Shown here one piece after another: positions 31,329 through 40,500 of a stretch of 64,000 nt of DNA. A program made the translations under genes and the position numbers. The notes beneath the pieces are model-generated. The model saw only the letters and a program-made list of their open reading frames with translations. It was not told the DNA's origin and did no database searches. Position 1 is the stretch's first letter. Every line of letters begins with the position of its first letter. Source of the stretch: JASBTN01 sp965228805. Its GTDB lineage: Bacteria; Pseudomonadota; Alphaproteobacteria; Rhodobacterales; Rhodobacteraceae. The stretch is taken from contig NZ_CBDDIE010000003.1 in NCBI RefSeq assembly GCF_965228805.1, positions 2,914,001-2,978,000 on the forward strand. Reading direction: 5' to 3'.

Positions 31329-31419
31329 GGTCACTCCGTTCGTCTGAACCTGTCCTAGCGCATCGGCGCCCGGGGGGGAACCGTTTGACTGAAAGCACGC
31401 GCGGGTGCAAGCGGCAAGG

Positions 31420-32673
31420 TCACACCAGTTCCGGCTCCCGACCCAGTTTCTTGGCCAGGGGGGCGACAGTCAGCCCCTGCACGATGATCGAGAAGACGAC
31501 GATGATATAGGTCGCGGTCAGGATCAGCGGTTTCCATTCGCTGTCGGGCAGGGACAGCGCCAAGGCGACCGAGATCCCGCCCTTCAGCCCGCCCCAGGTC
31601 ATGATTGGGATCACCCCGGGGCTGAACGACCGGAACGGACGCAGGATCAGCACCGGCACCGAGACGGCCGCGAGGCGGGCGGCCAGCGCCAAGGCGATGG
31701 CCAGAACGCCCGCGACGACCGCGTCCATGGTAAAGGCGACGGCGAAGACCTCGAACCCGATCATCAGGAACAGAACCGCGTTCAGGATCTCGTCGATGAG
31801 TTTCCAGAAGGCGTCCACATATTCCCGCGTCTGTTCCGACATGCCATGTTTCGCGCCCACATCGCCGATCAACAGCCCCGCGCAGACCGCCATGATCGGG
31901 GCCGAGACATGCAGCGCCACGGCCAGTTCATAGCCACCGAAGGCAAGGCCCAGTGTGATCAGCACCTCCAGCGAATAGTCGTCGATCAGCCGCATGACGC
32001 GGAACACCAGCCAGCCCAGCACCAGGCCCAGCACGGCGCCGCCGACGGCCTCCTGCACGAACAGGATCCCGGCATCGGCCAACCCGCCACCGCCATGGGT
32101 GTCGTGGCCTGTGGGGAAGACGATCCCGACCAGCACCAGGAAGACCACGTAGCCCACGCCATCGTTGAACAGGCTTTCCCCGGCAATCTTGGTTTCCAGC
32201 GACTTTTGCAGGTTGGCCTGCCGTAGCACGCCCAGAACCGCGACCGGATCGGTGGGCGAGACCAGCGCACCAAACACCAGCGCGATGATGAAGGGCATGC
32301 CGGTCAGCCAGGAAAACCCGGTGCCGACGATCAGTGTCGACAGGCCCACGCCCATGGTCGCCATCAGAAGCACCACGCGCCATTGTTCGCGCAGGTCCGA
32401 GATCTTGACGTGCAGCGCACCCGCGAACAGCAAGAGCCCCAACATGCCTTCCAGCAGTGCGTCCGAGAAGTCGATGGCGGTGACCTCCTGCCGGACCACA
32501 TCGGCTATGCCCAGGCCCGGCGCCACCAGGTCCACGCCAAGGATGACCATCGAAGCGGCCAGCGACACCACCAGGATGCCGATCGCGCTGGGCAGTTTCA
32601 AAAACAGGTAGTTGATGGCGCCGAAGGCCCCGGCCAGGACAATCAGAAGCGACGCGATTTGCAGGAAACTCAT
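31420..32673 (-). CDS. Sodium:proton antiporter, CPA1 (NhaP-like)
   Basis: A 417-aa inner-membrane protein with about twelve hydrophobic segments. The ion-binding region GALVSPTDPVAVLGVL and the ND-type motif AGESLFNDGVGYVVFLVLV are both visible, as in NhaP/NHE-like exchangers. There is no long cytoplasmic C-terminal domain. It likely helps with Na+/H+ or K+/H+ balance, consistent with a marine lifestyle. It is a single gene, with a 91-nt gap to the Fur/Mur gene and divergent from a DMT gene. Confidence 0.9.
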   Translation of the reverse strand: MSFLQIASLLIVLAGAFGAINYLFLKLPSAIGILVVSLAASMVILGVDLVAPGLGIADVVRQEVTAIDFSDALLEGMLGLLLFAGALHVKISDLREQWRVVLLMATMGVGLSTLIVGTGFSWLTGMPFIIALVFGALVSPTDPVAVLGVLRQANLQKSLETKIAGESLFNDGVGYVVFLVLVGIVFPTGHDTHGGGGLADAGILFVQEAVGGAVLGLVLGWLVFRVMRLIDDYSLEVLITLGLAFGGYELAVALHVSAPIMAVCAGLLIGDVGAKHGMSEQTREYVDAFWKLIDEILNAVLFLMIGFEVFAVAFTMDAVVAGVLAIALALAARLAAVSVPVLILRPFRSFSPGVIPIMTWGGLKGGISVALALSLPDSEWKPLILTATYIIVVFSIIVQGLTVAPLAKKLGREPELV

Positions 32674-32768
32674 GGGGCCCTCGTCAATGTGATTTGGCCC
32701 CTCATAACATGTGACCGGGTGGTCGGGAATGGCTTGACTTCCTGACCTCGGGTGGGTCCTGTCGCCGG

Positions 32769-33650
32769 ATGGAGATGAAACGGGACATGGACGGTAAGGG
32801 CGCGGCGATTCTGATCGGGGTATTCGTGCTGCTGGCGGTGAACCAGGTGGTGATCAAGCTGACGAACCAGGGGTTCCAGCCGGTCTTTGGCGCGGCCTTG
32901 CGGTCGCTGGGCGGGGTGGCTGTCTTGAGCCTTTGGATGCTGCTGCGCCGGGTTCCGTTGGAGTTCCGCGCGGGCACCATCGGTGCGGGCATACTGGCCG
33001 GGCTGGTGTTCTCGGCTGAATTCATCTGCCTCTACTGGGCGCTGGACCTGACCACAGTGACGCGGGTCAGCGTGATTTTCTATTCCATGCCAGTCTGGAT
33101 GGCGGTGGTGGCGCATTTCGCCCTGCCCGGGGAGCGGCTGACGCCGGTCAAGATCATCGGGCTGCTCCTGGCCTTCGCGGGGGTAACCTGGGCCATTCTC
33201 GACCGCTCCGGCCCCGGAGGAGAGGTCTCGATCTGGGGCGACCTGGCGGCACTGGGCGCGGCCTGGGGTTGGATGGGTGTCTCGCTCTGTGCGCGGGTGA
33301 CGCCCCTGCGCGAGCTCACGCCCGAAATGCAGATGTGGTGGCAGCTGGCGGTGTCGGTCCCTGTGATGCTGGTGGCCGCCATCTTCTTCGGCCCGTTCAT
33401 TCGTGATCTGCAGCCGATGCACTGGGCGGGGATTGCCTTCCAGGCTGCCCTGGTGGCGGCTGGCGCCTTCCTGGTCTGGTTCTGGCTTCTGAAGAGCTAC
33501 AAGGCGTCCTCGGTGGCGAGCTTTGCCTTCCTGTCGCCGATCTTCGGCGTCTTCATGGGCTGGGCCTGGCTGGGGGAACAGGTGACGGTGCCGGTCTTGG
33601 GCGCCTTGGGGTTGGTCGCTGTCGGGATCGTGCTGATCAACCGGCGTTAG
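32769..33650 (+). CDS. DMT-superfamily (EamA) transporter
   Basis: A 293-aa protein with ten hydrophobic segments in two EamA repeats, containing LVFSAEFICLYWALDLTTVTRVSV and a final FMGWAWLGEQVTVPVLGALGLVAVGIVLI. It is not closely similar to the tandem pair at 28.8-30.6 kb. Three in-frame ATGs (32769, 32775, 32787) are possible and none has a clear ribosome site. Substrate unknown. Confidence 0.87.
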   Translation: MEMKRDMDGKGAAILIGVFVLLAVNQVVIKLTNQGFQPVFGAALRSLGGVAVLSLWMLLRRVPLEFRAGTIGAGILAGLVFSAEFICLYWALDLTTVTRVSVIFYSMPVWMAVVAHFALPGERLTPVKIIGLLLAFAGVTWAILDRSGPGGEVSIWGDLAALGAAWGWMGVSLCARVTPLRELTPEMQMWWQLAVSVPVMLVAAIFFGPFIRDLQPMHWAGIAFQAALVAAGAFLVWFWLLKSYKASSVASFAFLSPIFGVFMGWAWLGEQVTVPVLGALGLVAVGIVLINRR

Positions 33651-33691
33651 AGGCGAGGCGCTTGCGTCTTGCCCGCCGGGGCGCAGCCCCG

Positions 33692-33761
33692 GCCACCGGC
33701 AGCAAAATTATTCAAATAATTTTCGGTGGCGCGGCGGTGGCAAATTTTCTTCGAAAATTTG
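33692..33761. repeat. AT-rich hairpin repeats, copies B and C, in GC-rich frames
   Basis: Copy B has outer arms GCCACCG / CGGTGGC (33692-33698 and 33724-33730) around AAAATTATT-CA-AATAATTTT. Copy C, at 33741-33761, is CAAATTTTC-TTC-GAAAATTTG, itself framed by GCGGCGGTGG and a matching CACCGCGCCGC on the right. The string AATAATTTTCGGTGGCGCGG recurs at 47.6 kb. It sits between a plus-strand DMT gene and the end of a minus-strand nuclease gene. Confidence 0.7.
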
Positions 33762-33765
33762 TGCG

Positions 33766-34440
33766 TCACCGCGCCGCCACCTCGACCCAGACCGGCAGGT
33801 GGTCTGAGGCGATGCGGCTGAGCGGTGTTTCCACCACGCCTGCATCGCGCAGTTCCAACCCGGAGGACAGGGCCACCCGGTCCAGCGCCGCCATGGGTCG
33901 GGCGGCGTGAAAGCTGCGACCTGGTGCATGCAGGGTGAAATCGTCATGCAGCGCTTCGAACCCCTGGGCTGCGGACCATTCGTTGAAATCGCCCAGCATG
34001 GCGGTGGGCATCGGGTGGTCGTCCAGCACCTCGGCGAGCGCCGAGAGCTGGCGCACCCGGTGGCGGCGCATCAGGCCCAGGTGGGTGCCGATCACGCGCA
34101 ACTGGCCCGCCACCTCGACGGAAACCGCGCCGCGCGGTTCGAACCCCGGCAGTTCGATGCGTCTGGGCAGGGCCACCTCGGTGCCCTTCCGGACCAGGAT
34201 CGCATTGCCGTGGCTGCCCAGGCTGATGCCATTTGCCGCGAGAGGCACGGGCGTATAGTCGCTGTCTTCCACGATCAGACGGGCGGGCAGGGCGGCGGGG
34301 CGATTGCCCAGGCGCCGGTCAGCCTCCTGCAGCACCACCACATCGGCGCCGGTGTGGTTTATCACCTCCAGCACCCGGTGCGGGTCGCGCCGCCGGTCGA
34401 GGCCGATGGCCTTGCGGATATTGTAGGTGAGGAGCTTCAT
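33766..34440 (-). CDS. Endonuclease/exonuclease/phosphatase (EEP) family protein
   Basis: A 224-aa single-domain protein. The EEP fold motifs are MKLLTYNIRKAIG at the start, VVLQEADRR with the metal-binding Glu, GTHLGL, MLGDFNEW and the final SDHLPVWVEV with the Asp-His pair. It may act on DNA or as a phosphodiesterase; there is no signal peptide or membrane helix. The stop lies in the GC-rich arm of the repeat cluster. It is divergent from the YjdF-like gene. Confidence 0.85.
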   Translation of the reverse strand: MKLLTYNIRKAIGLDRRRDPHRVLEVINHTGADVVVLQEADRRLGNRPAALPARLIVEDSDYTPVPLAANGISLGSHGNAILVRKGTEVALPRRIELPGFEPRGAVSVEVAGQLRVIGTHLGLMRRHRVRQLSALAEVLDDHPMPTAMLGDFNEWSAAQGFEALHDDFTLHAPGRSFHAARPMAALDRVALSSGLELRDAGVVETPLSRIASDHLPVWVEVAAR

Positions 34441-34508
34441 CCTGATCCCAATATAGGCGCGCGGGGGCAGAGATTGAACCGCCGCCTCGCGCAGATTACA
34501 TATCTGCC

Positions 34509-35150
34509 ATGGTCTTTTATGGACAAAGCTACGTGGTCTATGCGGTCTGGACGGTGCTTCTGGCCTCGGCCGGGTTTGCGCTTTACCAGGGCGAATGGTC
34601 GCTGATGTTCATCGCCCTGGGCACGCTTGTGGCCTCGGTGGTGCCCGCCTTTGTTGCCGACCGTCTGCACATCCGCATCCCGGTTGGGTTCTATGCCTGG
34701 ATTGTGCTCTTTACCTTCGGCACGCTGTTCCTGGGCGAGGCCTTCGATTTCTACGAACGCTTCGGATGGTGGGACGTGGTCATGCACGGCGCCAGCGCCA
34801 TGGGTTTCGGCCTGATGGGTGTGGTCTTTGCTCTGACCCTGTTCGAGGGGGACAAATACGCGGCGCCCGCCTGGGCGATCTCGGTCATCGCTTTCTCCTT
34901 CGCGCTGGCCATCGGCGCGCTGTGGGAGGTGTTCGAGTTCGCGATGGACACGGTCTTCGGCATGAACATGCAGAAAAGCGGGTTGGTGGATACGATGGGC
35001 GACCTGATCGTTGACACAATCGGCGCGGCGATTGGCGCGCTGGCCGGATTTGCCTATCTGAAGGGGCAGGAGCGTTGGGGGCTTTCGGGAATGATCGCCG
35101 AGTTCGTGCGCCGCAACGGTGCCATGTTCCGCAAGGCGCCGAAAGAGTAG
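34509..35150 (+). CDS. YjdF/DUF2238-like membrane protein
   Basis: A 213-aa protein with about six membrane segments (first near residues 5-30). The segment ALWEVFEFAMDTVFG, then DTMGDLIVDTIGAAIGALAG, is typical of the YjdF/DUF2238 family, whose function is unknown. A short cytoplasmic tail follows. It is a single gene facing selO, which converges on it from the other side. Confidence 0.7.
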   Translation: MVFYGQSYVVYAVWTVLLASAGFALYQGEWSLMFIALGTLVASVVPAFVADRLHIRIPVGFYAWIVLFTFGTLFLGEAFDFYERFGWWDVVMHGASAMGFGLMGVVFALTLFEGDKYAAPAWAISVIAFSFALAIGALWEVFEFAMDTVFGMNMQKSGLVDTMGDLIVDTIGAAIGALAGFAYLKGQERWGLSGMIAEFVRRNGAMFRKAPKE

Positions 35151-35230
35151 GGGGGCGCCCCTTGGCAGGCACCAAGGTGCCCTTCGCGGGGCGCGTCGGG
35201 GCGGTGCCCTCCCGCATATCCGCTATCGGG

Positions 35231-36640
35231 TCAGGTGCCGCAGAAGGTGCGGGTGACGCGCTCGTGGTCTTCGGGCGGGTGGGTCAGGTCGGTGTAATCC
35301 GGATTGTCCACGTGGGGCGCGGCCAGCGCGGCATTTAGTCGGTGGAACGGGGCGAAATCGCCGGTCAATCCGGCCTGGATCGCCTGTTCCACCCGGTGGT
35401 TGCGCGGGATCAGCACCGGGTTCGCCGCGCGCATCGTCGCCTGGTGATCGACCGCCTCCCCCGGTTCACGCGCCAGCCGTGCCTGCCAGTCGGGCAACCA
35501 GCTGTCCCAGGCGCCCGGATCGGTTATGTGGGCGCTGGCATCCTCGCGGGTGAGCGCGCGGAACGTGTTGGTGAAATCGCTGTTCGAGGTCGCCATGCGC
35601 CCCAGCAGCCCGGTGATCAGCGTCTCGTCGCCCTCTTCTTCGCGGGCGAGCCCGATCTTGGCGCGGAAGAGCCGCATCCACTCGGCCTGGAAGGGCTCCA
35701 CGAACCCATTCACCACCTCGGTCGCCTCCTCAATGGCGGCCTCGCGGTCCGCCATCAGCGGCAGGAGCGCGGTGGCCAGCTGCGCCAGGTTCCAGGCGGC
35801 GATATTGGGCTGGTTCTGATAGGCATAGCGCCCGTATTGGTCGATCGAGCTGAACACGGTCGAGGGGTGGTAGCCATCCATGAAGGCGCAGGGGCCGTAG
35901 TCGATGGTCTCGCCCGACAGTGCCGTGTTGTCGGTGTTCATCACCCCGTGGATGAAGCCCAGGCTCATCCATTGCGCCACCAGCCTGGCCTGCGCCTGAA
36001 CCACGCCGCGCAGCATGTCCATCGGGCCGTCGGCATTCGGGTAGTGGCGCGCGATCACGTGGTCGGTCAGCGCTTGCAAGGCCTCGGTGTCGCTGCGGGC
36101 GGCGAAATACTGAAAGGTGCCGACGCGGATGTGGCTCGATGCCACGCGGGTCAACACCGCACCCGGAAAGCCCTGTTCGCGCTGCACCCTCTCACCGGTC
36201 GTGGCCACGGCCAGCGCCCGCGTGGTCGGCACGCCAAGCGCATGCATGGCTTCGGACAGGATGTATTCGCGCAGCACCGGGCCCAGCCAGGCGCGCCCGT
36301 CACCTTGGCGGGAATAGGGCGTGCGGCCGGAGCCCTTGAGCTGAATATCGCGCCGCCCGTGTTCACCCACCACTTCGCCCAGAAGGATCGCGCGCCCGTC
36401 GCCCAGCTGCGGCACCCAGCCGCCGAACTGATGCCCGGCATAGGCCTGGGCCAGAGGCTCGGCGCCCTCGGGCAGGGCATTGCCCGCCAGCACCTCGGCG
36501 GTCAGCTGGGCGGGGTCGATGCCCAGCTCAGCCGCCAGCGGCGCGTTCACCGCGATGATCTGCGGATCCGACACCGGCTCCGGGTTCAGACGGGTATACA
36601 TCCGCGCGGGCAGGCGGGCATATGAATTGTCAAAGCGCAT
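35231..36640 (-). CDS. selO: Protein adenylyltransferase SelO (YdiU/UPF0061)
   Basis: Pseudokinase-fold enzyme that AMPylates other proteins, linked in E. coli and yeast to redox-stress responses. The 469-aa protein has FDNSYARLPARMYTR at the N-terminus, YAGHQFGGWVPQLGDGRAILLGE, DIQLKGSGRTPYSR and the active-site IHGVMNTDNTALSGETIDYGPCAFMD. Length matches the family. It lacks the C-terminal Cys of some members, since the tail here is RTFCGT. It lies 9 nt downstream of a GNAT gene. Confidence 0.95.
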   Translation of the reverse strand: MRFDNSYARLPARMYTRLNPEPVSDPQIIAVNAPLAAELGIDPAQLTAEVLAGNALPEGAEPLAQAYAGHQFGGWVPQLGDGRAILLGEVVGEHGRRDIQLKGSGRTPYSRQGDGRAWLGPVLREYILSEAMHALGVPTTRALAVATTGERVQREQGFPGAVLTRVASSHIRVGTFQYFAARSDTEALQALTDHVIARHYPNADGPMDMLRGVVQAQARLVAQWMSLGFIHGVMNTDNTALSGETIDYGPCAFMDGYHPSTVFSSIDQYGRYAYQNQPNIAAWNLAQLATALLPLMADREAAIEEATEVVNGFVEPFQAEWMRLFRAKIGLAREEEGDETLITGLLGRMATSNSDFTNTFRALTREDASAHITDPGAWDSWLPDWQARLAREPGEAVDHQATMRAANPVLIPRNHRVEQAIQAGLTGDFAPFHRLNAALAAPHVDNPDYTDLTHPPEDHERVTRTFCGT

Positions 36641-36649
36641 GGAGAAAGC

Positions 36650-37096
36650 TTACAGCACGCGCGTCATCAGGTGGTAACGATCGCGCGAGGCAAAGCCCAA
36701 ACGCCCGTAGAGCCGCTTGGCCGCGTCATTCTCCGTGGCGACCTCCAGATGCAAAGCGCGCACCCCTTGATCGGCGAGCGCACGGGCCAGGGCGGCCAAG
36801 GCCTCGGACCCCATGCCGCGCCCGCGCACCTTGTCGCGGATGAAGAACTCGTTAACGATGGCGTCCAGGCCGCCCAGCTCGATCGACCAGCCGAAAGTGA
36901 CGGCGATATAGCCCACCGGAGCGGATCGCGGGCCGATCAGCCAGATCGCCCCATGCGGGGAGCCTTCGAGCAGCGGATAGAGCGCCGCACGCCGGGTCTC
37001 GTCATCCTGCGCGATCCCTTCGTGGGTGTGATAGCGTTCGACGAGGCTGACCAGCCGGTCGAGATCGTCGGTGGAGGCCAGTCGAAGCGCGCTCAT
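36650..37096 (-). CDS. GNAT-family N-acetyltransferase
   Basis: A 148-aa single GNAT domain. The acetyl-CoA-binding signature lies in VRGRGMGSEALAALARALADQG, followed by VATENDAAKRLYGRLGF. It probably acetylates a small molecule or a protein N-terminus; the substrate is unknown. ATG 37096 (MSALRLASTDD) is chosen because it overlaps the nucleoside hydrolase stop by 4 nt, implying coupled translation. Confidence 0.88.
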   Translation of the reverse strand: MSALRLASTDDLDRLVSLVERYHTHEGIAQDDETRRAALYPLLEGSPHGAIWLIGPRSAPVGYIAVTFGWSIELGGLDAIVNEFFIRDKVRGRGMGSEALAALARALADQGVRALHLEVATENDAAKRLYGRLGFASRDRYHLMTRVL

Positions 37097-38028
37097 AGTC
37101 GGGCCAACCTTTCCGTCAGCAGGGTAAAGAATCCATCCGCGTCCAGATCGCCGATGAACAGCGCATTGGGTGCCCGGTCGGTCACGCCCCACCAGTCGGC
37201 GACGGTCATGCCCATGGTCAGCTCGGACTGCGTTTCGACCTCGACGTTTACTCGGCGGCCGGAGAACAGCTCGGGTCTCAGCAGGTAGGCAGTGACACAA
37301 GGGTCATGCAGCGGGGCGCCTTCCGATCCGTATTTCTCGCGGTCGAACCGCTCGAAGAAATCGGTCATCTCGGCCACCGCCACGCCTACCTTGGTGCCCA
37401 AGGCGCGGAAGGCGTCGTTGCGCGGCTTGGTGACCAGGGCCTTGTGGGTGACATCCAGTGGCATGACCACGATATCACAGCCGGATTTGAACACGATATC
37501 AGCGGCTTGCGGATCGACATAGATGTTGAATTCGGCCGCCGGGGTGACATTGCCCACCTCGAAATAAGCGCCGCCCATCAGCACGATCTGCGCGACGCGG
37601 TCGACGATATCGGGCGCGCGTTGGAAGGCGGTGGCGATGTTGGTCAGCGGCCCCAGCGGGCAGAGTGTGACCGTGCCCGGCTCCTCTGCGCGCAGCGTGT
37701 CGATAATGAAATCGACCGCATGTTGCTCCTGCAAGGGCATGGTCGGATCCGGCAATTCGGGCCCATCCAGCCCGGTCTTGCCATGCACATATTCGGCGGT
37801 GACCAGCGGGCGTTCCAAGGGCGCGTCGCAACCGGCGAAGACCTTGACCTCGGGTTTGCCCGCCAGTTCGCAGACGATACGCGCGTTCTTTTGAGTTAGG
37901 GGCAGCGGCACATTGCCGGCCACGGCGGTAATGCCCAGGACGTCGAGCTCCGGCGAGGCCAGGGCCAGCAGGATGGCCACCGCATCGTCCTGCCCAGGAT
38001 CCGTGTCGATGATGATTTTTCGTGTCAT
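37093..38028 (-). CDS. Nucleoside hydrolase (inosine-uridine preferring type)
   Basis: Cleaves ribonucleosides to base and ribose in purine/pyrimidine salvage. The 311-aa protein starts with the Ca2+-binding signature IIIDTDPGQDDAVAIL, then GITAVAGNVPL, TLCPLGPLTNIA and the active-site stretch NVTPAAEFNIYVDPQAAD. A later HDPCVTAYLL carries the conserved histidine. Length is typical. It is 9 nt after xthA and overlaps the GNAT gene, forming a run of four or five minus-strand genes. Confidence 0.93.
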   Translation of the reverse strand: MTRKIIIDTDPGQDDAVAILLALASPELDVLGITAVAGNVPLPLTQKNARIVCELAGKPEVKVFAGCDAPLERPLVTAEYVHGKTGLDGPELPDPTMPLQEQHAVDFIIDTLRAEEPGTVTLCPLGPLTNIATAFQRAPDIVDRVAQIVLMGGAYFEVGNVTPAAEFNIYVDPQAADIVFKSGCDIVVMPLDVTHKALVTKPRNDAFRALGTKVGVAVAEMTDFFERFDREKYGSEGAPLHDPCVTAYLLRPELFSGRRVNVEVETQSELTMGMTVADWWGVTDRAPNALFIGDLDADGFFTLLTERLARL

Positions 38029-38037
38029 GTCATGCCT

Positions 38038-38817
38038 TTATGCGGTGAGTTCAATCCAGATCGGCACGTGATCCGAGGGCTTCTCGCGCCCGCGCACCTC
38101 CTTGTCGATGCCCACATCGGTCAGCAGGTCCGCACATTGCGGCGACAGCAGGAAATGGTCGATGCGAATGCCGTCATTGCGCTGCCAGGAGCCCCGTTGG
38201 AAATCCCAGAACGTGTATTGTTCGGCGGCCTGGTTGCGGGCGCGGAAGGCGTCGGTCAGGCCCAGGTTCACGATGCGGCGATAGGCGTCGCGGCTGTCCA
38301 TGCGAAAGAGCGCGTCCTCGGTCCAGTCCTGCGGGCGGGCGGCATCTTCGGACTGCGGAATGATGTTGTAATCGCCCGCCATGAAGAAGATTTCTTCCTG
38401 CAAAAGCAATTCTTTGGCGCGCTCTCTTAATCTCTCCATCCAGGCGAGCTTATAGTCATATTTCGGCCCTGGTACCGGGTTGCCATTGGGCAGGTAGAGG
38501 CCGCAAATACGCACCGCCTGATCGCCCACCACGGTGGCCTCGATATAGCGCGCCTGTTCGTCTTCCTCGTCGCCGGGCAGGCCCCGCATCACGTCCTCGA
38601 GCGGGTATTTCGACAAGAGCGCGACGCCGTTGAAGCTCTTTTGCCCATGGGTTTCAACGCTGTACCCCATGTCCTCGAAGTGTTCGCGCGGGAAGGTCTC
38701 GTCGACCGACTTGATCTCCTGCAGGATGGCGACGTCGGGCTTGGCCTCTTCCAGCCAGGCGGTCAGGGCGGGCAGGCGTGCCTTGATGCCGTTGATGTTG
38801 AAACTGGCGATTTTCAT
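38038..38817 (-). CDS. xthA: Exodeoxyribonuclease III
   Basis: Mg-dependent AP endonuclease and 3'-5' exonuclease for base-excision repair. The 259-aa protein has MKIASFNINGIKARL, the metal Glu in ILQEIKSVD, LYLPNGNPV, MAGDYNIIP and the terminal SDHVPIWIEL. Length is normal. The ATG is 38817; the frame extends upstream but only the canonical start fits. Together with ung at 21 kb it gives two BER enzymes in the window. Confidence 0.95.
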   Translation of the reverse strand: MKIASFNINGIKARLPALTAWLEEAKPDVAILQEIKSVDETFPREHFEDMGYSVETHGQKSFNGVALLSKYPLEDVMRGLPGDEEDEQARYIEATVVGDQAVRICGLYLPNGNPVPGPKYDYKLAWMERLRERAKELLLQEEIFFMAGDYNIIPQSEDAARPQDWTEDALFRMDSRDAYRRIVNLGLTDAFRARNQAAEQYTFWDFQRGSWQRNDGIRIDHFLLSPQCADLLTDVGIDKEVRGREKPSDHVPIWIELTA

Positions 38818-38875
38818 GATGCCTCCCCGCGTTTTATTTGCGCCCATGTAAGGGGCAAATGGCGGCGGGCACAAG

Positions 38876-40054
38876 TCAGCTTGCGGCGATATGGCGGGCG
38901 GCCGCGTGGGCGCTGCTCCAGGCCCATTGGAAGTTGAAACCGCCAAGCCAACCGGTGACATCGACACATTCGCCAATGAAATAGAGCCCGGGCAGGTGTT
39001 TCGACATCATCGTCTTGCTGTCGAGCCCATCGGTATCGACACCGCCCAGGGTGACTTCGGCGGTGCGGTAGCCTTCGGACCCGTTCGGGGTCAGCTCCCA
39101 CGCGCTGAGCGCATCCACGATTTCACGCAGGCGGGCGTCGGACTGGTCGGCGAGGTTGCCGGTCAGGCCCAGCTCCGGCGCCAGGAAGTCGACCAGCCGG
39201 GCGGGCAGGTGGCGGGCCAGTTCCGTGGTCAGGTTGCGCCGCCCCTCGCTCTGGCGTTGGCTGCGCAGGGTGTCGAACAGAGTGGCCTCCGGGTCAAGGT
39301 TCACCCGGATCGCCTCCCCCTCGCGCCAGTAGCTGGAGATTTGCAGGATCGAGGGGCCGGATAACCCGCGATGGGTAAACAGCAGCGCCTCGTCGAAACT
39401 GGTGCGGTCGTTCGAGACGCGCGCAGGGGCCGAGACTCCGGCTAGCGGGGCAAACCGTGCCTCCGGGAAGGTCAAGGGGACCAGGGCCGGGCGGGTTTCG
39501 GTGATCTCATGCCCGAATTGGCGTGCCAGGTCGTAGGCAAAGCCGGTGGCGCCCATCTTGGGGATGGATTTGCCGCCCGTGGCCATAACCAGGTTGCGGG
39601 CCTGAACGGGGCCCGTGGGCAGGCTCAGGCGAAAGCCGTCGGGGCCATGAGAAATGTCGGACACAGAGGTGTTCAGCCGTAGCTCGGCGCCGGTTTTTTC
39701 CAGCTCTGTCAACAACATATCGACGATCTGTGTGGCCTTCTGGTCGCAGAAGAGCTGCCCCAGGGTCTTTTCATGCCAGGCAATGCCATAGGCATCGACC
39801 AGCGCGATGAAGTCCCATTGGGTATAGCGCGCGAGTGCCGATTTGTGGAAATGCGGGTTCTGGCCGATGAAGTTGCCCGGTTCCGCATGCATGTTGGTGA
39901 AGTTGCAGCGCCCGCCACCGGCGATGCGGATCTTTTCACCCGGGCGCTTGGCGTGATCGATCAGCAGGGTGCGTTTGCCGGTCTGTGCGGCTTGCCCCGC
40001 ACAGAACAGCCCCGCAGCGCCTGCGCCAATGATGATCGTGTCCCAGGTTTCCAT
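38876..40054 (-). CDS. BaiN/RdsA-family NAD(P)/FAD-dependent oxidoreductase (YhiN/HI0933 type)
   Basis: A 392-aa flavoprotein with the Rossmann start DTIIIGAGAAGLFCAGQAA (residues 5-23), the family signature KIRIAGGGRCNFTN and a C-terminal FAD-contacting GLYFIGECVDVTGWLGGFNFQWAWSSG-like block. Physiological substrate unknown; some members reduce bile acid intermediates or ring double bonds. It is 58 nt upstream of xthA and 39 nt downstream of the Fe-S carrier gene. Confidence 0.92.
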   Translation of the reverse strand: METWDTIIIGAGAAGLFCAGQAAQTGKRTLLIDHAKRPGEKIRIAGGGRCNFTNMHAEPGNFIGQNPHFHKSALARYTQWDFIALVDAYGIAWHEKTLGQLFCDQKATQIVDMLLTELEKTGAELRLNTSVSDISHGPDGFRLSLPTGPVQARNLVMATGGKSIPKMGATGFAYDLARQFGHEITETRPALVPLTFPEARFAPLAGVSAPARVSNDRTSFDEALLFTHRGLSGPSILQISSYWREGEAIRVNLDPEATLFDTLRSQRQSEGRRNLTTELARHLPARLVDFLAPELGLTGNLADQSDARLREIVDALSAWELTPNGSEGYRTAEVTLGGVDTDGLDSKTMMSKHLPGLYFIGECVDVTGWLGGFNFQWAWSSAHAAARHIAAS

Positions 40055-40093
40055 GGGGTGGGTCTGGATCAGATTGCGCCCGGGGGCAAGAGG

Positions 40094-40423
40094 TCAGATC
40101 GAGAAGGACGTGCCGCAGCCGCAGGAGGCGCTGGCATTCGGGTTGTCGATCACGAAACGCGCGCCGATCAGCTCTTCGGAGAAGTCGATGACCGCATTGG
40201 CCAGGAACGGCAGCGAGACCTCGTCCACCACCACCTTTTCGCCCGCGCCTTCCAGCACCAGGTCACCTTCGGCCGGATCATCCAGTGCGATATCGTATTG
40301 AAACCCGGAACAGCCGCCGCCTTCGACGGCCACGCGCAGGGCCTTGCCCTGGTCAGCTGCGCCGATCTCGGCCAGGCGCTCGAAGGCGCGGGGGGTGACT
40401 TTGGGGGGCAGGGTCAGTTCCAT
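40094..40423 (-). CDS. erpA: A-type iron-sulfur cluster carrier (IscA/ErpA family)
   Basis: Small scaffold/carrier of 109 aa that passes Fe-S clusters to target enzymes. The three conserved cysteines are C38 (GGGCSG) and C101/C103 (SCGCGTSF), exactly as in HesB/IscA proteins. The ErpA assignment rather than IscA or SufA rests on its position divergent from dgt, common in alphaproteobacteria, and is inference. No isc or suf genes are in the window. Confidence 0.9.
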   Translation of the reverse strand: MELTLPPKVTPRAFERLAEIGAADQGKALRVAVEGGGCSGFQYDIALDDPAEGDLVLEGAGEKVVVDEVSLPFLANAVIDFSEELIGARFVIDNPNASASCGCGTSFSI

Positions 40424-40500
40424 GTCGGGTCCAAGTTGTTTGCTCTGTTCGCAAAACCGAATATAGGGGGGCTGGGACAGGTCAGCAAGATGAGGCAGAG

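Noticed and set aside
40439..40455. TTTGC-N7-GCAAA dyad between erpA and dgt as an operator
   Set aside because: The 5-bp arms are too short to call and match no LexA, Fur or IscR pattern I could support.
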